A stretch of 64,000 nt of DNA. It comes from Streptomyces sp. SCSIO 30461 (lineage in GTDB: Bacteria > Actinomycetota > Actinomycetes > Streptomycetales > Streptomycetaceae). Positions within the stretch are counted from its first letter, which is position 1. Each line of letters begins with the position of its first letter. A program made the position numbers and the translations under genes. Below are positions 34,585 through 45,672 of this stretch, one piece after another. The DNA is taken from contig NZ_CP146101.1 in assembly GCF_037023745.1 (NCBI RefSeq), positions 7,872,501 to 7,936,500 of the forward strand. Direction: 5' to 3'. The notes under the pieces were generated by a model that made no database searches, was not told where the DNA came from, and was given only the letters and a program-made list of their open reading frames with translations.

Positions 34585-35043
34585 TCAGGTGTCCCGCTTC
34601 GGCTGCTTCGGCCGCCACACCACCAACGCGCTCGTCTGCTGCACGTCCTGGTACGGCACCAGGTCGCGCCGGTAGGACGCGTGCACCTGCGCCTCACGCT
34701 GCCGCATAGCCGCCGCCGCGCCGTCGACCGCCGCCGCCAGCTCGGCGACCCTCGCCTGGAGCGCCGCGACCTGGTGCTCCAGCTCGATGATGCGCTTGAT
34801 CCCGGCGAGGTTGATGCCCTCGTCCTGGGACAGCGCCTGCACCTGGCGGAGCAGTTCGATGTCACGTGCCGAGTAGCGCCTGCCCCGGCCCGCCGTGCGG
34901 TCCGGGGAGACCAGGCCGAGCCGGTCGTACTGTCGCAGGGTCTGCGGGTGCAGACCGGAGAGCTGGGCCGCCACCGAGATGACGTACACCGGTGTCTCGT
35001 CCGTCAGCTGGTACGGATTACGGCGTCGGCCGTCCCTCTCCAT
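34585..35043 (-). CDS. hspR: HspR, MerR-type repressor of the DnaK regulon
   Basis: 152 aa from the ATG at 35041-35043. The MerR HTH reads YVISVAAQLSGLHPQTLRQYDRLGLVSP with wing RGRRYSARDIELLRQVQ; a long coiled coil (IKRIIELEHQVAALQARVAELAAAVDG) provides dimerisation. HspR binds HAIR operators together with DnaK as co-repressor, so free DnaK level sets heat-shock expression. It is last gene of dnaK-grpE-dnaJ-hspR, 4 nt after dnaJ, so it represses its own operon. Confidence 0.96.
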   Translation of the reverse strand: MERDGRRRNPYQLTDETPVYVISVAAQLSGLHPQTLRQYDRLGLVSPDRTAGRGRRYSARDIELLRQVQALSQDEGINLAGIKRIIELEHQVAALQARVAELAAAVDGAAAAMRQREAQVHASYRRDLVPYQDVQQTSALVVWRPKQPKRDT

Positions 35044-35047
35044 GAGG

Positions 35048-36241
35048 TCACGCTCCCTTCGCAGCCTGGAACAGTTCTGCCCGCGGGTCCTCGTCCGCAG
35101 TCGCCTTCCGGTAGGCCTCCAGGGCCTCCCGTGCCTCGTCACCGAGCTCCGTCGGCACCGCGACCTCCACGGTGACCAGCAGATCGCCGCGGGTGCCGTC
35201 CTTGCGTACGGCGCCCTTGCCGCGGGCCCGCATCGTACGTCCGTTGGGCGTACCGGCGGGCAGTTTCAGCGTGACCGGGGGGCCTCCGAGCGTCGGGACC
35301 TTCACCTCTCCGCCGATGGCCGCTTCCGGGAAACTGACCGGCACGGTGACGGTGAGGTTGTCGCCCTTGCGGCCGAACACCGGGTGAGCGTCGACATGGA
35401 CGACGACGTACAGGTCGCCGGCCGGCCCGCCGCGCTCGCCCGGGGTGCCCTTGCCGCGCAGCCGGATGCGCTGCCCGTCTGACACCCCCGCCGGGATGCG
35501 GACCTGCATGGTGCGCGAGGACTTGGCGCGACCACTGCCGTGGCAGATCTCGCACGGGTTCTCGGCGATCAGGCCGCGGCCCTTGCAGTCCACACAGGGG
35601 TCGGTCAGCGAGAACGAGCCGCTGCCGCCGCGCGAGACCTGCCCGGTGCCGACGCAGGTCGGGCACACCCTGGGGGTGCCGTTCTTGTCGCCGGTGCCCG
35701 AGCACGCCTTGCAGGGCTGCTGGCTGGACATCCGCAGCGGGACCGTGGCCCCGTCCACGGCCTCGGTGAAGCTGAGCGTCACCTCGGACTCGATGTCCTG
35801 GCCGCGGCGCGGCTGGGTACGCGTGCCCGCGCCCGCGCCGCGGTTGAAGAGACCGCCGAAGACATCGCCGAGCCCGCCGCCGCCTCCGCCGCCGAAGCCG
35901 CCCGCGGCACCGCCGCCCCCGCCCTGGGCACCCCCGAAGAGGTCGCTCAGGTCGAAGTTGAAGGTGCCGCCGGCGCCAGGGCCGCCGGCCCGGAAGCCAC
36001 CGTTGCCGAAGAGGGCGCGGGCCTCGTCGTACTCCTTGCGCCGCTTGGCGTCGCCGAGCACGTCATTGGCCTCGGAGATCTCCTTGAAGCGCTCCTCCGC
36101 CTTGGCGTCGCCCTTGTTGGCGTCCGGGTGGAACTCGCGGGCGAGCTTCCGGTACGCCTTCTTGATCTCGGCATCGGTGGCGTCCTTGGGGACGCCGAGA
36201 ACCTTGTAGTAGTCCTTCTCCACGAAGTCCTTCGTGCTCAT
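35048..36241 (-). CDS. dnaJ: DnaJ (Hsp40) co-chaperone
   Basis: 397 aa. It has the J-domain (10-75) with HPD in REFHPDANKG, a Gly/Phe-rich region with GGGGGGLGDVFGG, and a zinc-binding domain with four CxxCxGxG units (CKACSGTG, CPTCVGTG, CVDCKGRG, CEICHGSG). The C-terminal substrate-binding beta domains carry PAGVSDGQRIRL. It delivers clients to DnaK and stimulates its ATPase. Confidence 0.97.
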   Translation of the reverse strand: MSTKDFVEKDYYKVLGVPKDATDAEIKKAYRKLAREFHPDANKGDAKAEERFKEISEANDVLGDAKRRKEYDEARALFGNGGFRAGGPGAGGTFNFDLSDLFGGAQGGGGGAAGGFGGGGGGGLGDVFGGLFNRGAGAGTRTQPRRGQDIESEVTLSFTEAVDGATVPLRMSSQQPCKACSGTGDKNGTPRVCPTCVGTGQVSRGGSGSFSLTDPCVDCKGRGLIAENPCEICHGSGRAKSSRTMQVRIPAGVSDGQRIRLRGKGTPGERGGPAGDLYVVVHVDAHPVFGRKGDNLTVTVPVSFPEAAIGGEVKVPTLGGPPVTLKLPAGTPNGRTMRARGKGAVRKDGTRGDLLVTVEVAVPTELGDEAREALEAYRKATADEDPRAELFQAAKGA

Positions 36242-36286
36242 CGACGTCCCTCCTTCCGGACCCGTCCTCGTGCGTCATCGACCACG

Positions 36287-36951
36287 TCAGCCCTCGTCCG
36301 GGCCACCGCTCTCCTCGTCGGCCGACTGCTCTTCCTTCGCTCCCGCCGCCGGCGCCGCACCCGGCTGGGGCTCGGCCACCGCGACCCGGGCCGGACGGAT
36401 GGTCCGCTCCCCGATCCGGTAACCCGGCTGCAGGATCGCCACACAGGTCGTCTCGGTGACGTCCGGTGCGTACGAGTGCATCAGCGCCTCGTGGACCGTC
36501 GGGTCGAAGGGCTCGCCCTCCTTGCCGAACTGCTGGAGCCCCATCTTGGCGGCGACCGTCTCCAGGGACTCGGCCACCGACTTGAAGCCGCCGACCAGCT
36601 CGCTGTGCTCACGGGCGCGGCCGATGTCGTCGAGCACCGGCAGCAGCTCGGTGAGCAGCTGCGCGACGGCGATCTCCTTGACGGTGATCCGGTCCCGCTC
36701 CACCCGGCGGCGGTAGTTCTGGTATTCGGCCTGGAGCCGCTGGAGGTCCAGGGTGCGCTCGTTGAGCGCGGTGCGGACCTGGTCCAGCTGGGCCGTCAGG
36801 CCTGCCTGGGCGGTGCTGTTCTGTGCTGCGTCCCCGGCCGGGGCCGCCCCCTCCTCCGCGGTGGAGGGGGCGGCGGCCTGCGCCGCGTCTTCGGGATTGG
36901 CGCCGGAGGGGACGTCGGGCTTCTCCTCGAAACCCGGGGTCTCCTCAGACA

Positions 36952-36952
<1 letters not shown>
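36287..36952 (-). CDS. grpE: GrpE nucleotide exchange factor
   Basis: 221 aa. A disordered acidic/Ala-rich N-terminus (about 1-55) precedes a long coiled coil (AQLDQVRTALNERTLDLQRLQAEYQNYRRR) and the beta domain with FDPTVHEALMHSYAPDVTE and ILQPGYRIGERTIRPARVAVA. It releases ADP from DnaK. Its ATG overlaps the dnaK stop by one base (TGATG), indicating coupling. Confidence 0.97.
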
Positions 36953-38896
<1,944 letters not shown>

Positions 38897-39181
38897 TATG
38901 GTGCGCGCACCGCAGCTGCGCATGACCCTCTCCGACCACCCCGGGCGCGGCCTGCGCGCACCTCCCCCTTCACCGTGCCATGGTTCTCACAAAAGCACCC
39001 GAAAAGATGACAGAACGGACAGGTGAGCCAGGTGAGAGCCATGCGCGCGGTGCAGCTCAGGCGCCCGGTGCAGCCGACACGAAAGCCGACACGCCGCGTG
39101 CGTCCCATGCCGCCGGCGGCGCGGTCCGTGCCCGCGCCGCGATCCACACCTGCGCCGCGGCCCATGCGAGCAGGGTGGCCC

Positions 39182-39721
39182 ATGCGAGCGAAGCGCCTGC
39201 TCGACCTGGTCGCCGGCACCGCCCTGCTGCTCGTCACCGCACCCCTGCTGGCCACCGCCGCGACCTGGTCGGCGGTGAAGGCACGACGCCACGGCGGCGC
39301 GTACACCCGGGAGACCAGGACGGGACTGCACGGGCAGGCCGTCGTCATCCGCTCCCTGCGCACCCGCCGTCTCCGCCTCGACCTGCTGTCCCGGCTGCCG
39401 CACGTGGTGCGCGGAGAACTGTCCCTGGTCGGCCCCGCCGCATTGGCGCCGGACGACCCGCGGGCGGCGGCACCCTGGCGGCAGAGCGTCAAACCGGGCC
39501 TGACGGGACTCGCACAGCTCGCCAGGCATTCCACGATGCCCTGGTACGAGGCGGCACTACTGGACCAGCACTATGTGGAGCACCACGGACTGCGGCTGGA
39601 CCTGGCGATCCTGTTGCGCACCCCTGGCGCGATGCGCCGACGCGGGCGGGTGCATCCTGGACGGCGTCGGCGTCTCCGGCGGCGCTCACGCCCACGCTCC
39701 GCCGCCACCCGCTCAGGGTGA
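39182..39721 (+). CDS. Bacterial sugar transferase-like protein
   Basis: 179 aa from the ATG at 39182 (AGGGTGG upstream); a GTG at 39023 would add 53 Arg/Pro-rich residues and cannot be excluded. It opens with KRLLDLVAGTALLLVTAPLLATAATWSAVKARR, the membrane entry and first motif of undecaprenyl-phosphate hexose-1-phosphate transferases. RGELSLVGPAALAP and the KPGLTGLAQL motif follow. It is shorter than WcaJ-type enzymes and the charged middle segment is reduced. No polysaccharide cluster is adjacent. Confidence 0.75.
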   Translation: MRAKRLLDLVAGTALLLVTAPLLATAATWSAVKARRHGGAYTRETRTGLHGQAVVIRSLRTRRLRLDLLSRLPHVVRGELSLVGPAALAPDDPRAAAPWRQSVKPGLTGLAQLARHSTMPWYEAALLDQHYVEHHGLRLDLAILLRTPGAMRRRGRVHPGRRRRLRRRSRPRSAATRSG

Positions 39722-39869
39722 CCTGAGCGACGCAGATCACCGCTTGTGCAACTACAGTGCGGCGGAATATGTGGGTAGTCTCAGCACGGACTGAATAAGT
39801 TACCGCTTAGTAGGCATCGCTGTCTGGTAAGCGCCGGATTCCCCACCTCGCAGGCCCGAGGAGCCCCAC

Positions 39870-42137
39870 ATGCAACTCGCCGCGATCATCGTGTCGCTGG
39901 TTCTGATCGTGGTAGGCGTGGCCCTGTTCGGCCGCGCCATCCTCCAGATCTACACATTCCTGCGGCTCGGCCAGAACGTGCCCGCGGGCACCCGCACCGA
40001 CAACCCCTACCAGCGCACCGTCACGCTGGTCCGTGAGTTCGTCGGCCACACCCGGATGAACCGCTGGGGCGTCGTCGGTGTCGCGCACTGGTTCGTGGCG
40101 GTGGGCTTCCTCACTCTGCTGCTGACGATCGTCAACGCCATCGGCCAGCTCTTCCAGGCCGACTGGCTCCTGCCGATCATCGGCGAATGGGCGCCGTACA
40201 ACGTCTACGTCGAGTTCATGGGCACCATGACGGTGCTCGGCATCCTCGTACTGATCGTGGTCCGGCAGCTGAGCAGGCCGGACAAGCCGGGCCGCAAGTC
40301 CCGCTTCGCCGGCTCCAACTTCGGCCAGGCGTACTTCGTCGAGACGGTCATCCTCATCGTCGGCGTCTGCATCTTCATGCTGCACGCGCTCGAGGGCGCC
40401 CAGCACCATGTGGACAGCTACGAGGCATCGTTCTTCATCTCGTACCCGGTGGTGGCGTGGCTGGAGGGCATGGACGTCTCCACGCTCCAGAACCTCACCT
40501 ACTTCTTCGCGGGCCTGAAGATCGCGACCTCCTTCATCTGGATGATCACGGTCTCCCTGAAGACCGACATGGGCGTGGCCTGGCACCGCTTCCTCGGCTT
40601 CCCGAACATCTGGTTCAAGCGCAACGCCACCGGTGAGACCTCCCTGGGCGCGCTGCTGCCGATGACCTCGGGCGGCAAGCCGATCGACTTCGAGGATCCG
40701 GGCGAGGACGACACCTTCGGCGTCAGCCAGGTGGAGCAGTTCTCCTGGAAGGGCATCCTCGACTTCTCGACCTGCACCGAGTGCGGTCGCTGCCAGTCGC
40801 AGTGCCCCGCCTGGAACACCGGCAAGCCGCTCTCCCCGAAGCTGCTCATCATGTCGCTGCGCGACCACGCGCACGCCAAGGCCCCGTATCTGCGCGCGGG
40901 CGGCGGCAAGACCATGGAGGGCGAGGAGAAGGCCACCGATGAGCAGCTCGCGTCGGTGCCCGCCGCGGCGCTGGCCGAGGCCGAACGCCCGCTGATCGGA
41001 ACGGCCGAAGAGAACGGCGTCATCGACCCGGACGTACTGTGGTCCTGCACCACCTGCGGTGCGTGCGTGGAGCAGTGCCCGGTCGACATCGAGCACATCG
41101 ACCACATCGTCGACATGCGCCGCTACCAGGTGATGATCGAGAGCGCCTTCCCGTCCGAGGCGGGCACGATGCTCAAGAACCTGGAGAAGAAGGGCAACCC
41201 CTGGGGTCTGGCCAAGAAGCAGCGCCTTGAGTGGACCAAGGAGGTCGACTTCGAGGTCCCGGTCGTGGGCAAGGACGTCGAGGACCTCACCGAGGTCGAC
41301 TACCTGTACTGGGTCGGCTGCGCCGGCGCCCTGGAGGACCGCGCCAAGAAGACCACCAAGGCCTTCGCCGAACTCCTGCACATCGCGGGCGTCAAGTTCG
41401 CGATCATGGGCGGCGAGGAGAAGTGCACCGGCGACTCGCCGCGCCGCCTCGGCAACGAGTTCCTGTTCCAGCAGCTCGGCGCGGAGAACGTCGCCATGCT
41501 GAACATGGCGTTCGGCGAGGACGACGAGGACGAGTCGACGAAGAAGCCGAAGTCGGCGAAGAAGATCGTCGCGACCTGCCCGCACTGCTTCAACACCATC
41601 GCGAACGAGTACCCGCAGCTCGGCGGCGAGTACGAGGTCATCCACCACACGCAGCTGCTCCAGCACCTCATCGACGAGGGCAAGCTGATCCCGGTCACCC
41701 CGGTCCAGGGTCTGATCACGTATCACGACCCCTGCTACCTGGGCCGCCACAACAAGGTCTACACCCCGCCGCGCGAGATCATCGCCAAGGTGCCCGGCCT
41801 GCGGAACGAGGAGATGCACCGCCACAAGGAGCGCGGCTTCTGCTGTGGCGCCGGCGGTGCCCGGATGTGGATGGAGGAGCGGATCGGCAAGCGCATCAAC
41901 ACCGAGCGGGTGGACGAGGCGCTGTCGCTGAACCCGGACATCGTGTCCACCGCCTGCCCGTTCTGCCTCGTCATGCTCACGGACTCGGTGAACGGCAAGA
42001 AGAACGACGGCAAGGCCAAGGAGAGCCTCCAGGTCGTGGATGTGGCACAGCTGCTCCTCGACTCCGTCAGGACGCCGGTGGACCCGGCCGGCGCAGACGA
42101 GACGGAGAACGCGCCCGAGCCGGAACCGGTGAAGTGA
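39870..42137 (+). CDS. Membrane Fe-S oxidoreductase (HdrC/GlpC-like)
   Basis: 755 aa, with GGAG before the ATG. The N-terminal 240 residues carry about five membrane helices with conserved His, as in heme-b-binding DsrM/NarI-like domains. Two [4Fe-4S] motifs follow: CTECGRCQSQCP and CTTCGACVEQCP. The C-terminal part has two CCG domains (YWVGCAGALEDRA with TCPHCFNTI; HDPCYLGRHNKVY with FCCGAGGARMW), the signature of heterodisulfide-reductase subunits. It probably passes electrons between a soluble donor and quinone. It is widespread in actinobacteria, with unknown substrate. Confidence 0.88.
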   Translation: MQLAAIIVSLVLIVVGVALFGRAILQIYTFLRLGQNVPAGTRTDNPYQRTVTLVREFVGHTRMNRWGVVGVAHWFVAVGFLTLLLTIVNAIGQLFQADWLLPIIGEWAPYNVYVEFMGTMTVLGILVLIVVRQLSRPDKPGRKSRFAGSNFGQAYFVETVILIVGVCIFMLHALEGAQHHVDSYEASFFISYPVVAWLEGMDVSTLQNLTYFFAGLKIATSFIWMITVSLKTDMGVAWHRFLGFPNIWFKRNATGETSLGALLPMTSGGKPIDFEDPGEDDTFGVSQVEQFSWKGILDFSTCTECGRCQSQCPAWNTGKPLSPKLLIMSLRDHAHAKAPYLRAGGGKTMEGEEKATDEQLASVPAAALAEAERPLIGTAEENGVIDPDVLWSCTTCGACVEQCPVDIEHIDHIVDMRRYQVMIESAFPSEAGTMLKNLEKKGNPWGLAKKQRLEWTKEVDFEVPVVGKDVEDLTEVDYLYWVGCAGALEDRAKKTTKAFAELLHIAGVKFAIMGGEEKCTGDSPRRLGNEFLFQQLGAENVAMLNMAFGEDDEDESTKKPKSAKKIVATCPHCFNTIANEYPQLGGEYEVIHHTQLLQHLIDEGKLIPVTPVQGLITYHDPCYLGRHNKVYTPPREIIAKVPGLRNEEMHRHKERGFCCGAGGARMWMEERIGKRINTERVDEALSLNPDIVSTACPFCLVMLTDSVNGKKNDGKAKESLQVVDVAQLLLDSVRTPVDPAGADETENAPEPEPVK

Positions 42138-42459
42138 CCACGGCGTCCTACGTCCCGTAGCGCCGCAGCACGGAAGCGGCCGGACCTGCCTCGGGGGCAG
42201 GACCGGCCGCTTCCGCGTTCGCCGGCGACAAGCGGCCCGACGTGGTGACGCGCGCTCACCGGGGCGAGAGCGCGGATGTGATCGCGTTCTACCCGGCGAG
42301 CGGTGACGGCTCACATCCCGCGGCCACGTTCAGCACAGCAGTCTTCCTCCAAGGGCCCCTCAGGGACACCACGTAGGGGATGTCACAGCTCCGCAGCAAA
42401 CACCCTCCGTACCCCGACCAAGGCCACCGGACCACGCAGGACCAGGTACGTTCGAATAC
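42138..42459. other. 322-bp intergenic region between the Fe-S oxidoreductase and YIP1 genes
   Basis: It contains the terminator at 42171-42215 and, after it, about 240 bp in which I see no gene or RNA. The promoter of the YIP1 gene should lie near its right end. Confidence 0.5.
42171..42215 (+). terminator. Terminator of the Fe-S oxidoreductase gene
   Basis: A 13-bp outer stem (CGGAAGCGGCCGG with its complement) encloses CCTGCC/GGCAGG, 33 nt after the stop. Confidence 0.85.
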
Positions 42460-43344
42460 GTGGCTGGATTCAGGATCGGACGAGGACGGGGCAGCGACAA
42501 CCGCCCTCAGCAACAGCAGCAGCGCCCGCAGCAGGCGCCCCCGCCGCCGTACGGCCCGCCGCAGGGCCAGTACGGAGGCTCCCAGGGCGCGCCCGCCTAC
42601 CCCCCGCGGCAGCAGTGGCCCCAGCAGGGCGGCGGCCACCCTCAGCAGGGGCGGGCCCCGCACGGCGAACCGGAGTACTTCGGCGACCCTCACCCCGCCG
42701 ATGACCCGTACGCCAACAACCCCGGCCACACGAGGGCTTTCAGCATCAACGACGACCCCTACGGGGACGCGGCCACCTATCACGCCGGCTCCGCGCCCGC
42801 GGGCCCGCGCCTGCACTGGAAGGAACTGCTCCGCGGCATCGTGCTGCGCCCAGGCTCGACCTTCCACCAGATGCGGGACTACCCGGTGTGGGGCCCGGCG
42901 CTCACCGTCTCGTTCCTCTACGGGCTGCTCGCGATCTTCGGCTTCGACCAGTCCCGCGAGGAAGCCATCAAGGCGCCGTTCACGACGGCGCTCACCTCCG
43001 TGCTCATCACGGGCGTGTTCTTCGTCATCGGCGGCCTGATCCTGGGCGCGGTCACCCACACCCTGGCCCGCCAGCTCGGCGGCGACGGCGCCTGGCAGCC
43101 GACGGTCGGCCTCTCCATGCTGATCATGTCCCTGACGGACGCCCCGCGGCTGGTCTTCGCGATGTTCCTGGGCGGTGACAACCCGCTGGTGCAGGTGGTG
43201 GGCTGGGCGACCTGGCTGGCGGCGGGTGCGCTGTTCACATCCATGGTGAGCAAGTCTCATGACCTGCCATGGACGAAGGCGCTGGGAGCGTCGGCCATCC
43301 AGCTGATCGCACTGCTGGCGATCATCAAGCTGGGCACGATCTGA
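42460..43344 (+). CDS. YIP1-family membrane protein
   Basis: 294 aa, GTG start. The first 115 residues are Gln/Pro/Gly-rich and disordered (QQQQQRPQQAPPPPYGPPQ). The rest is a YIP1-type domain with LRGIVLRPGSTFHQMRDYPVWGPALT and five membrane helices, for example SVLITGVFFVIGGLILGAVTH. The function of bacterial YIP1 proteins is unknown; a role at the membrane or in the secretion machinery is only inferred. Confidence 0.8.
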   Translation: MAGFRIGRGRGSDNRPQQQQQRPQQAPPPPYGPPQGQYGGSQGAPAYPPRQQWPQQGGGHPQQGRAPHGEPEYFGDPHPADDPYANNPGHTRAFSINDDPYGDAATYHAGSAPAGPRLHWKELLRGIVLRPGSTFHQMRDYPVWGPALTVSFLYGLLAIFGFDQSREEAIKAPFTTALTSVLITGVFFVIGGLILGAVTHTLARQLGGDGAWQPTVGLSMLIMSLTDAPRLVFAMFLGGDNPLVQVVGWATWLAAGALFTSMVSKSHDLPWTKALGASAIQLIALLAIIKLGTI

Positions 43345-43351
43345 AAGACAC

Positions 43352-43377
43352 GAGGGCCCCGCCGAAGCGGGGCCCTC
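43352..43377 (+). terminator. Terminator of the YIP1 gene
   Basis: An 11-bp perfect stem GAGGGCCCCGC/GCGGGGCCCTC with a CGAA tetraloop, 7 nt after the stop. It marks the last clearly chromosomal element before the accessory island. Confidence 0.9.
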
Positions 43378-43539
43378 ACACCTGTTCGCACCCATGTACG
43401 CGTGACGCTCAGGCGTCGAGAACCTGGCCCTCACGCCGCACGAGGGGCGGCTCGGCACTCCACAGGAAGTGGACCCGATGACAGTAGTAGCCTCTTCTGG
43501 CATCGCCGGGGCAATGCACCGGCCGGGTAGGGCTCGATC

Positions 43540-44430
43540 ATGGCACGCAAGGTGGGGATTTACACCCGGATCTCCCGGGACGACGAGGGCGAAGCGCTCG
43601 GCGTAGCGCGTCAGCGCACCGACTGTGAGCGCCTGATCGAGATCTTCGACGAGCGGCCGAAGCTGGAGTTCGCCACCGTCACCAACGACGTGAATCTCGG
43701 CAGCGCCGATGGCCGGACCATAGCGCGCGTCATGGTGGCGTTCGCCGACAAGTCGTCCCACGACACGTCACGCCGAATCAAGCGCAAGCACCTTGAGTTG
43801 GCCCAGCAGGGCAAGAGCAACGGCGGTCCGGCGCCCTACGGGTGGTGCAAGGACGACCGGAACAAGGTCGATCCCGACGCAGCCGGCGTCATCCGCGCCG
43901 CGCAGAAAGACGTTCTCGCCGGAGTGCGCATCGGCACCATCCGCACGAAGTGGCAGGAGGAGGGTCACGGCAACCCCCGCGAAGGTACGAAGCGCATGGC
44001 GCACCACCGCGTGGAACACATCCTCACCAATCCCAGGCTCGTCGGGTACCGCACCTATCACGGTGTCGTGTTGTACGGCGCGAACGGGGAGCCGGTCATG
44101 GGCGAGTGGGAGGTGATCAACACCGTCGAGGAGTGGGAGGCCGTTTGCGCCGCCATCGCTGAGCGCGGGCAGGAGGCAAGCCCGCCCGAGTTGCCCGGCA
44201 GCGTACGGCCCCCTGAACATGCCCGACCCCAACCCGAACAGGACACCGACCAAAGCCACTCCGGCAGGCCGTGCGGACAGGGAGCCGAGCACGGAGAAGC
44301 GGCCCGTGCCGGTGAGGTACGGGCCGCAGGCGGAGGTTCGTGGGATCAGGCGTCCGTGAGGGTGGCCACGATGTTGTCGGGGTGGTCGAGCCAGACCAGG
44401 TTCGCGTTGGCGGTCGCGATCAGGCCGTAG
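43540..44430 (+). pseudogene. Large serine recombinase relic (internal deletion and lost C-terminus)
   Basis: The reading frame opens with KVGIYTRISRDDEGEALGVARQRTDCERLIEIF, keeping the nucleophile Ser of a serine recombinase. It then jumps from FDERPKLE straight to FATVTNDVNLGSADGRTIARVMV. About 70-80 residues with the conserved Arg/Asp active-site motifs (the D-R-L-x-R region) are missing, although the frame is kept. The middle (KSSHDTSRRIKRKHLELAQQGKSNGGPAPYGW, then a recombinase domain) is normal to about 44200, after which the sequence is unrelated and reads into the convergent methyltransferase. It cannot be catalytically active. Confidence 0.8.
44299..44327 (-). terminator. Terminator of the graspetide operon
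   Basis: A 9-bp stem GCGGCCCGT/ACGGGCCGC with an 11-nt loop lies 19 nt past the methyltransferase stop. Confidence 0.6.
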
Positions 44431-45536
44431 CGCTCCAGGCCGGGGCGGTCGGCCGACAGCCATCGTGTGGCGGCCTTCTCCAGCTCCGACCACAGCGGTC
44501 GGGTGCCGCCCTCGAAGGCCCGGACGGAGCCGTCAGGGTGGGTCTCCAGCACCGCCCAGGAGCCGTCAGGGTGGAGAAACCAGCGCCCGGAACAGTCGTC
44601 CACGGTCAGGCCGACGCGTTTGGTGCCGGGCAGTGCGAGTTGGGCCGCCCACATCAGCCCTTGGTCGTCCAGCATCTGCGGATGAAGAACGGTGTCCACA
44701 GCCTGTGAGTGCTTCCGGCCGTCGAGGGCCGCCCGCATGAGAGGGCCGAGCTCGGGCCGTGCGATCTCGCGGGACGGCATGAAGGACACGTCGCCGTTGA
44801 TGAACCGGCCGCGGGCTTCCGTGGCGGAGCTCTTCTCCAGCTTGATGTAGCCGTAGGCGTCGAGGCTGCCCACGAGCGACACGAGGATGAGCCCACCGGG
44901 GGCCGACTGCTCCAGCCATGCGGCCGGTACACGTGCAGGTGAGTAGGTGGCGATGATCCGGCTGTACGGTGCGCCTTCCGGGCAGCCCTGCGCCGCGTCT
45001 CCGGTCACCAGACGTGGCCGGTAGCCGAGCGAGGCCAGCCGCTCGCGCCCTTCGGCGGACAGCACCGGGTCGTACTCGGAGCGGGTCACGAACTCGTCCC
45101 CGAGCCGTTCGCACATCAAGCCCGTCGAGTAGTCGCTGCCCCCACCGGCCTGGAACGTGGGTGCCTTGCCGGGAACGTCGAGGTCCTCCAGCATCCTCAC
45201 CACGGCACCGGGCAGCGTGGACGAACTCGTGGGGATTCCCGTGACGGGTGCGCCGTCCGTCGATGTGGCGCCGTTGTCGAGCTGGGTCACCCAGGTCTTG
45301 TTGCGGTAGATCAGCGTCAGCCACTCATCGGCGTCGCGCTCAGGGCTGACGGGCGTATAGCGGGTGACACCGTCAGGGCCGGGAGCATCCCGGTAGAAGC
45401 GGGGAAGGAAGGGATGCCGAGGCACCCGCTCCACTGCCCGCCGCCACTCAGGCGAGCGCAGCGAACCGTCACGTTCCAGCTCGTCCGCCAGGCGCGCCCG
45501 CAGCACACGGGCCCGCTCTTCGATCAGGTCAGACAT
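44346..45536 (-). CDS. PCMT-like methyltransferase of the graspetide cluster
   Basis: 396 aa from the ATG at 45534-45536, which overlaps the second exon of the ATP-grasp gene by 8 nt. It belongs to the isoaspartyl O-methyltransferase-like group that accompanies ATP-grasp RiPP maturases (TIGR04188-type). It has WRRAVERVPRHPFLPRFY, TWVTQLDNG, TSSSTLPGAVVRMLEDLDV and GLMCERLGDEFVT. Relatives such as those of fuscimiditide and amycolimiditide clusters methylate an Asp of the ester-cyclised peptide and yield an aspartimide. The SAM motif I, expected near VLE(I/V)GTGTGY, reads APTFQAGGGSDYSTG, which may weaken SAM binding. Confidence 0.85.
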   Translation of the reverse strand: MSDLIEERARVLRARLADELERDGSLRSPEWRRAVERVPRHPFLPRFYRDAPGPDGVTRYTPVSPERDADEWLTLIYRNKTWVTQLDNGATSTDGAPVTGIPTSSSTLPGAVVRMLEDLDVPGKAPTFQAGGGSDYSTGLMCERLGDEFVTRSEYDPVLSAEGRERLASLGYRPRLVTGDAAQGCPEGAPYSRIIATYSPARVPAAWLEQSAPGGLILVSLVGSLDAYGYIKLEKSSATEARGRFINGDVSFMPSREIARPELGPLMRAALDGRKHSQAVDTVLHPQMLDDQGLMWAAQLALPGTKRVGLTVDDCSGRWFLHPDGSWAVLETHPDGSVRAFEGGTRPLWSELEKAATRWLSADRPGLERYGLIATANANLVWLDHPDNIVATLTDA

Positions 45537-45596
45537 GCTCGCCCTTCTCCAGCAGGTCCGCGATGGCACGTGAGATGGGCACGCCTGTCTCGTGCT
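45529..45596 (-). CDS. ATP-grasp graspetide ligase, 3' exon
   Basis: 68 nt encoding the last residues of the ligase, (E)HETGVPISRAIADLLEKGEHV, then TGA at 45529-45531. This is the conserved C-terminal helix of the maturase family and joins in frame to the 5' exon (48126-48999) once the group II intron is removed. The TGA lies within the start region of the methyltransferase gene. Confidence 0.85.
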
Positions 45597-45636
45597 GTCG
45601 GGTAGCGGGGACGCATTGCTGCGTCCCCGCCCCCTC

Positions 45637-45672
45637 AGAACCGTGCGTGCCCGCTTTCCAAGCACACGGCTC
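45637..45672 (-). ncRNA. Group II intron domain V
   Basis: The 36-nt sequence starts GAGCCGTGTGC and ends GCACGGTTCT around a GAAA loop and an internal bulge, matching bacterial domain V (catalytic core). It begins within the maturase stop codon. A GC-rich hairpin at 45601-45630 follows as domain VI before the 3' splice site. Confidence 0.9.

Noticed and set aside
39807..42314. 835-codon open frame on the minus strand opposite the Fe-S oxidoreductase
   Set aside because: It is a GC-bias shadow; the + strand carries conserved Fe-S motifs, a ribosome-binding site and membrane helices, while the antisense translation is low-complexity Val/Asp/Arg.
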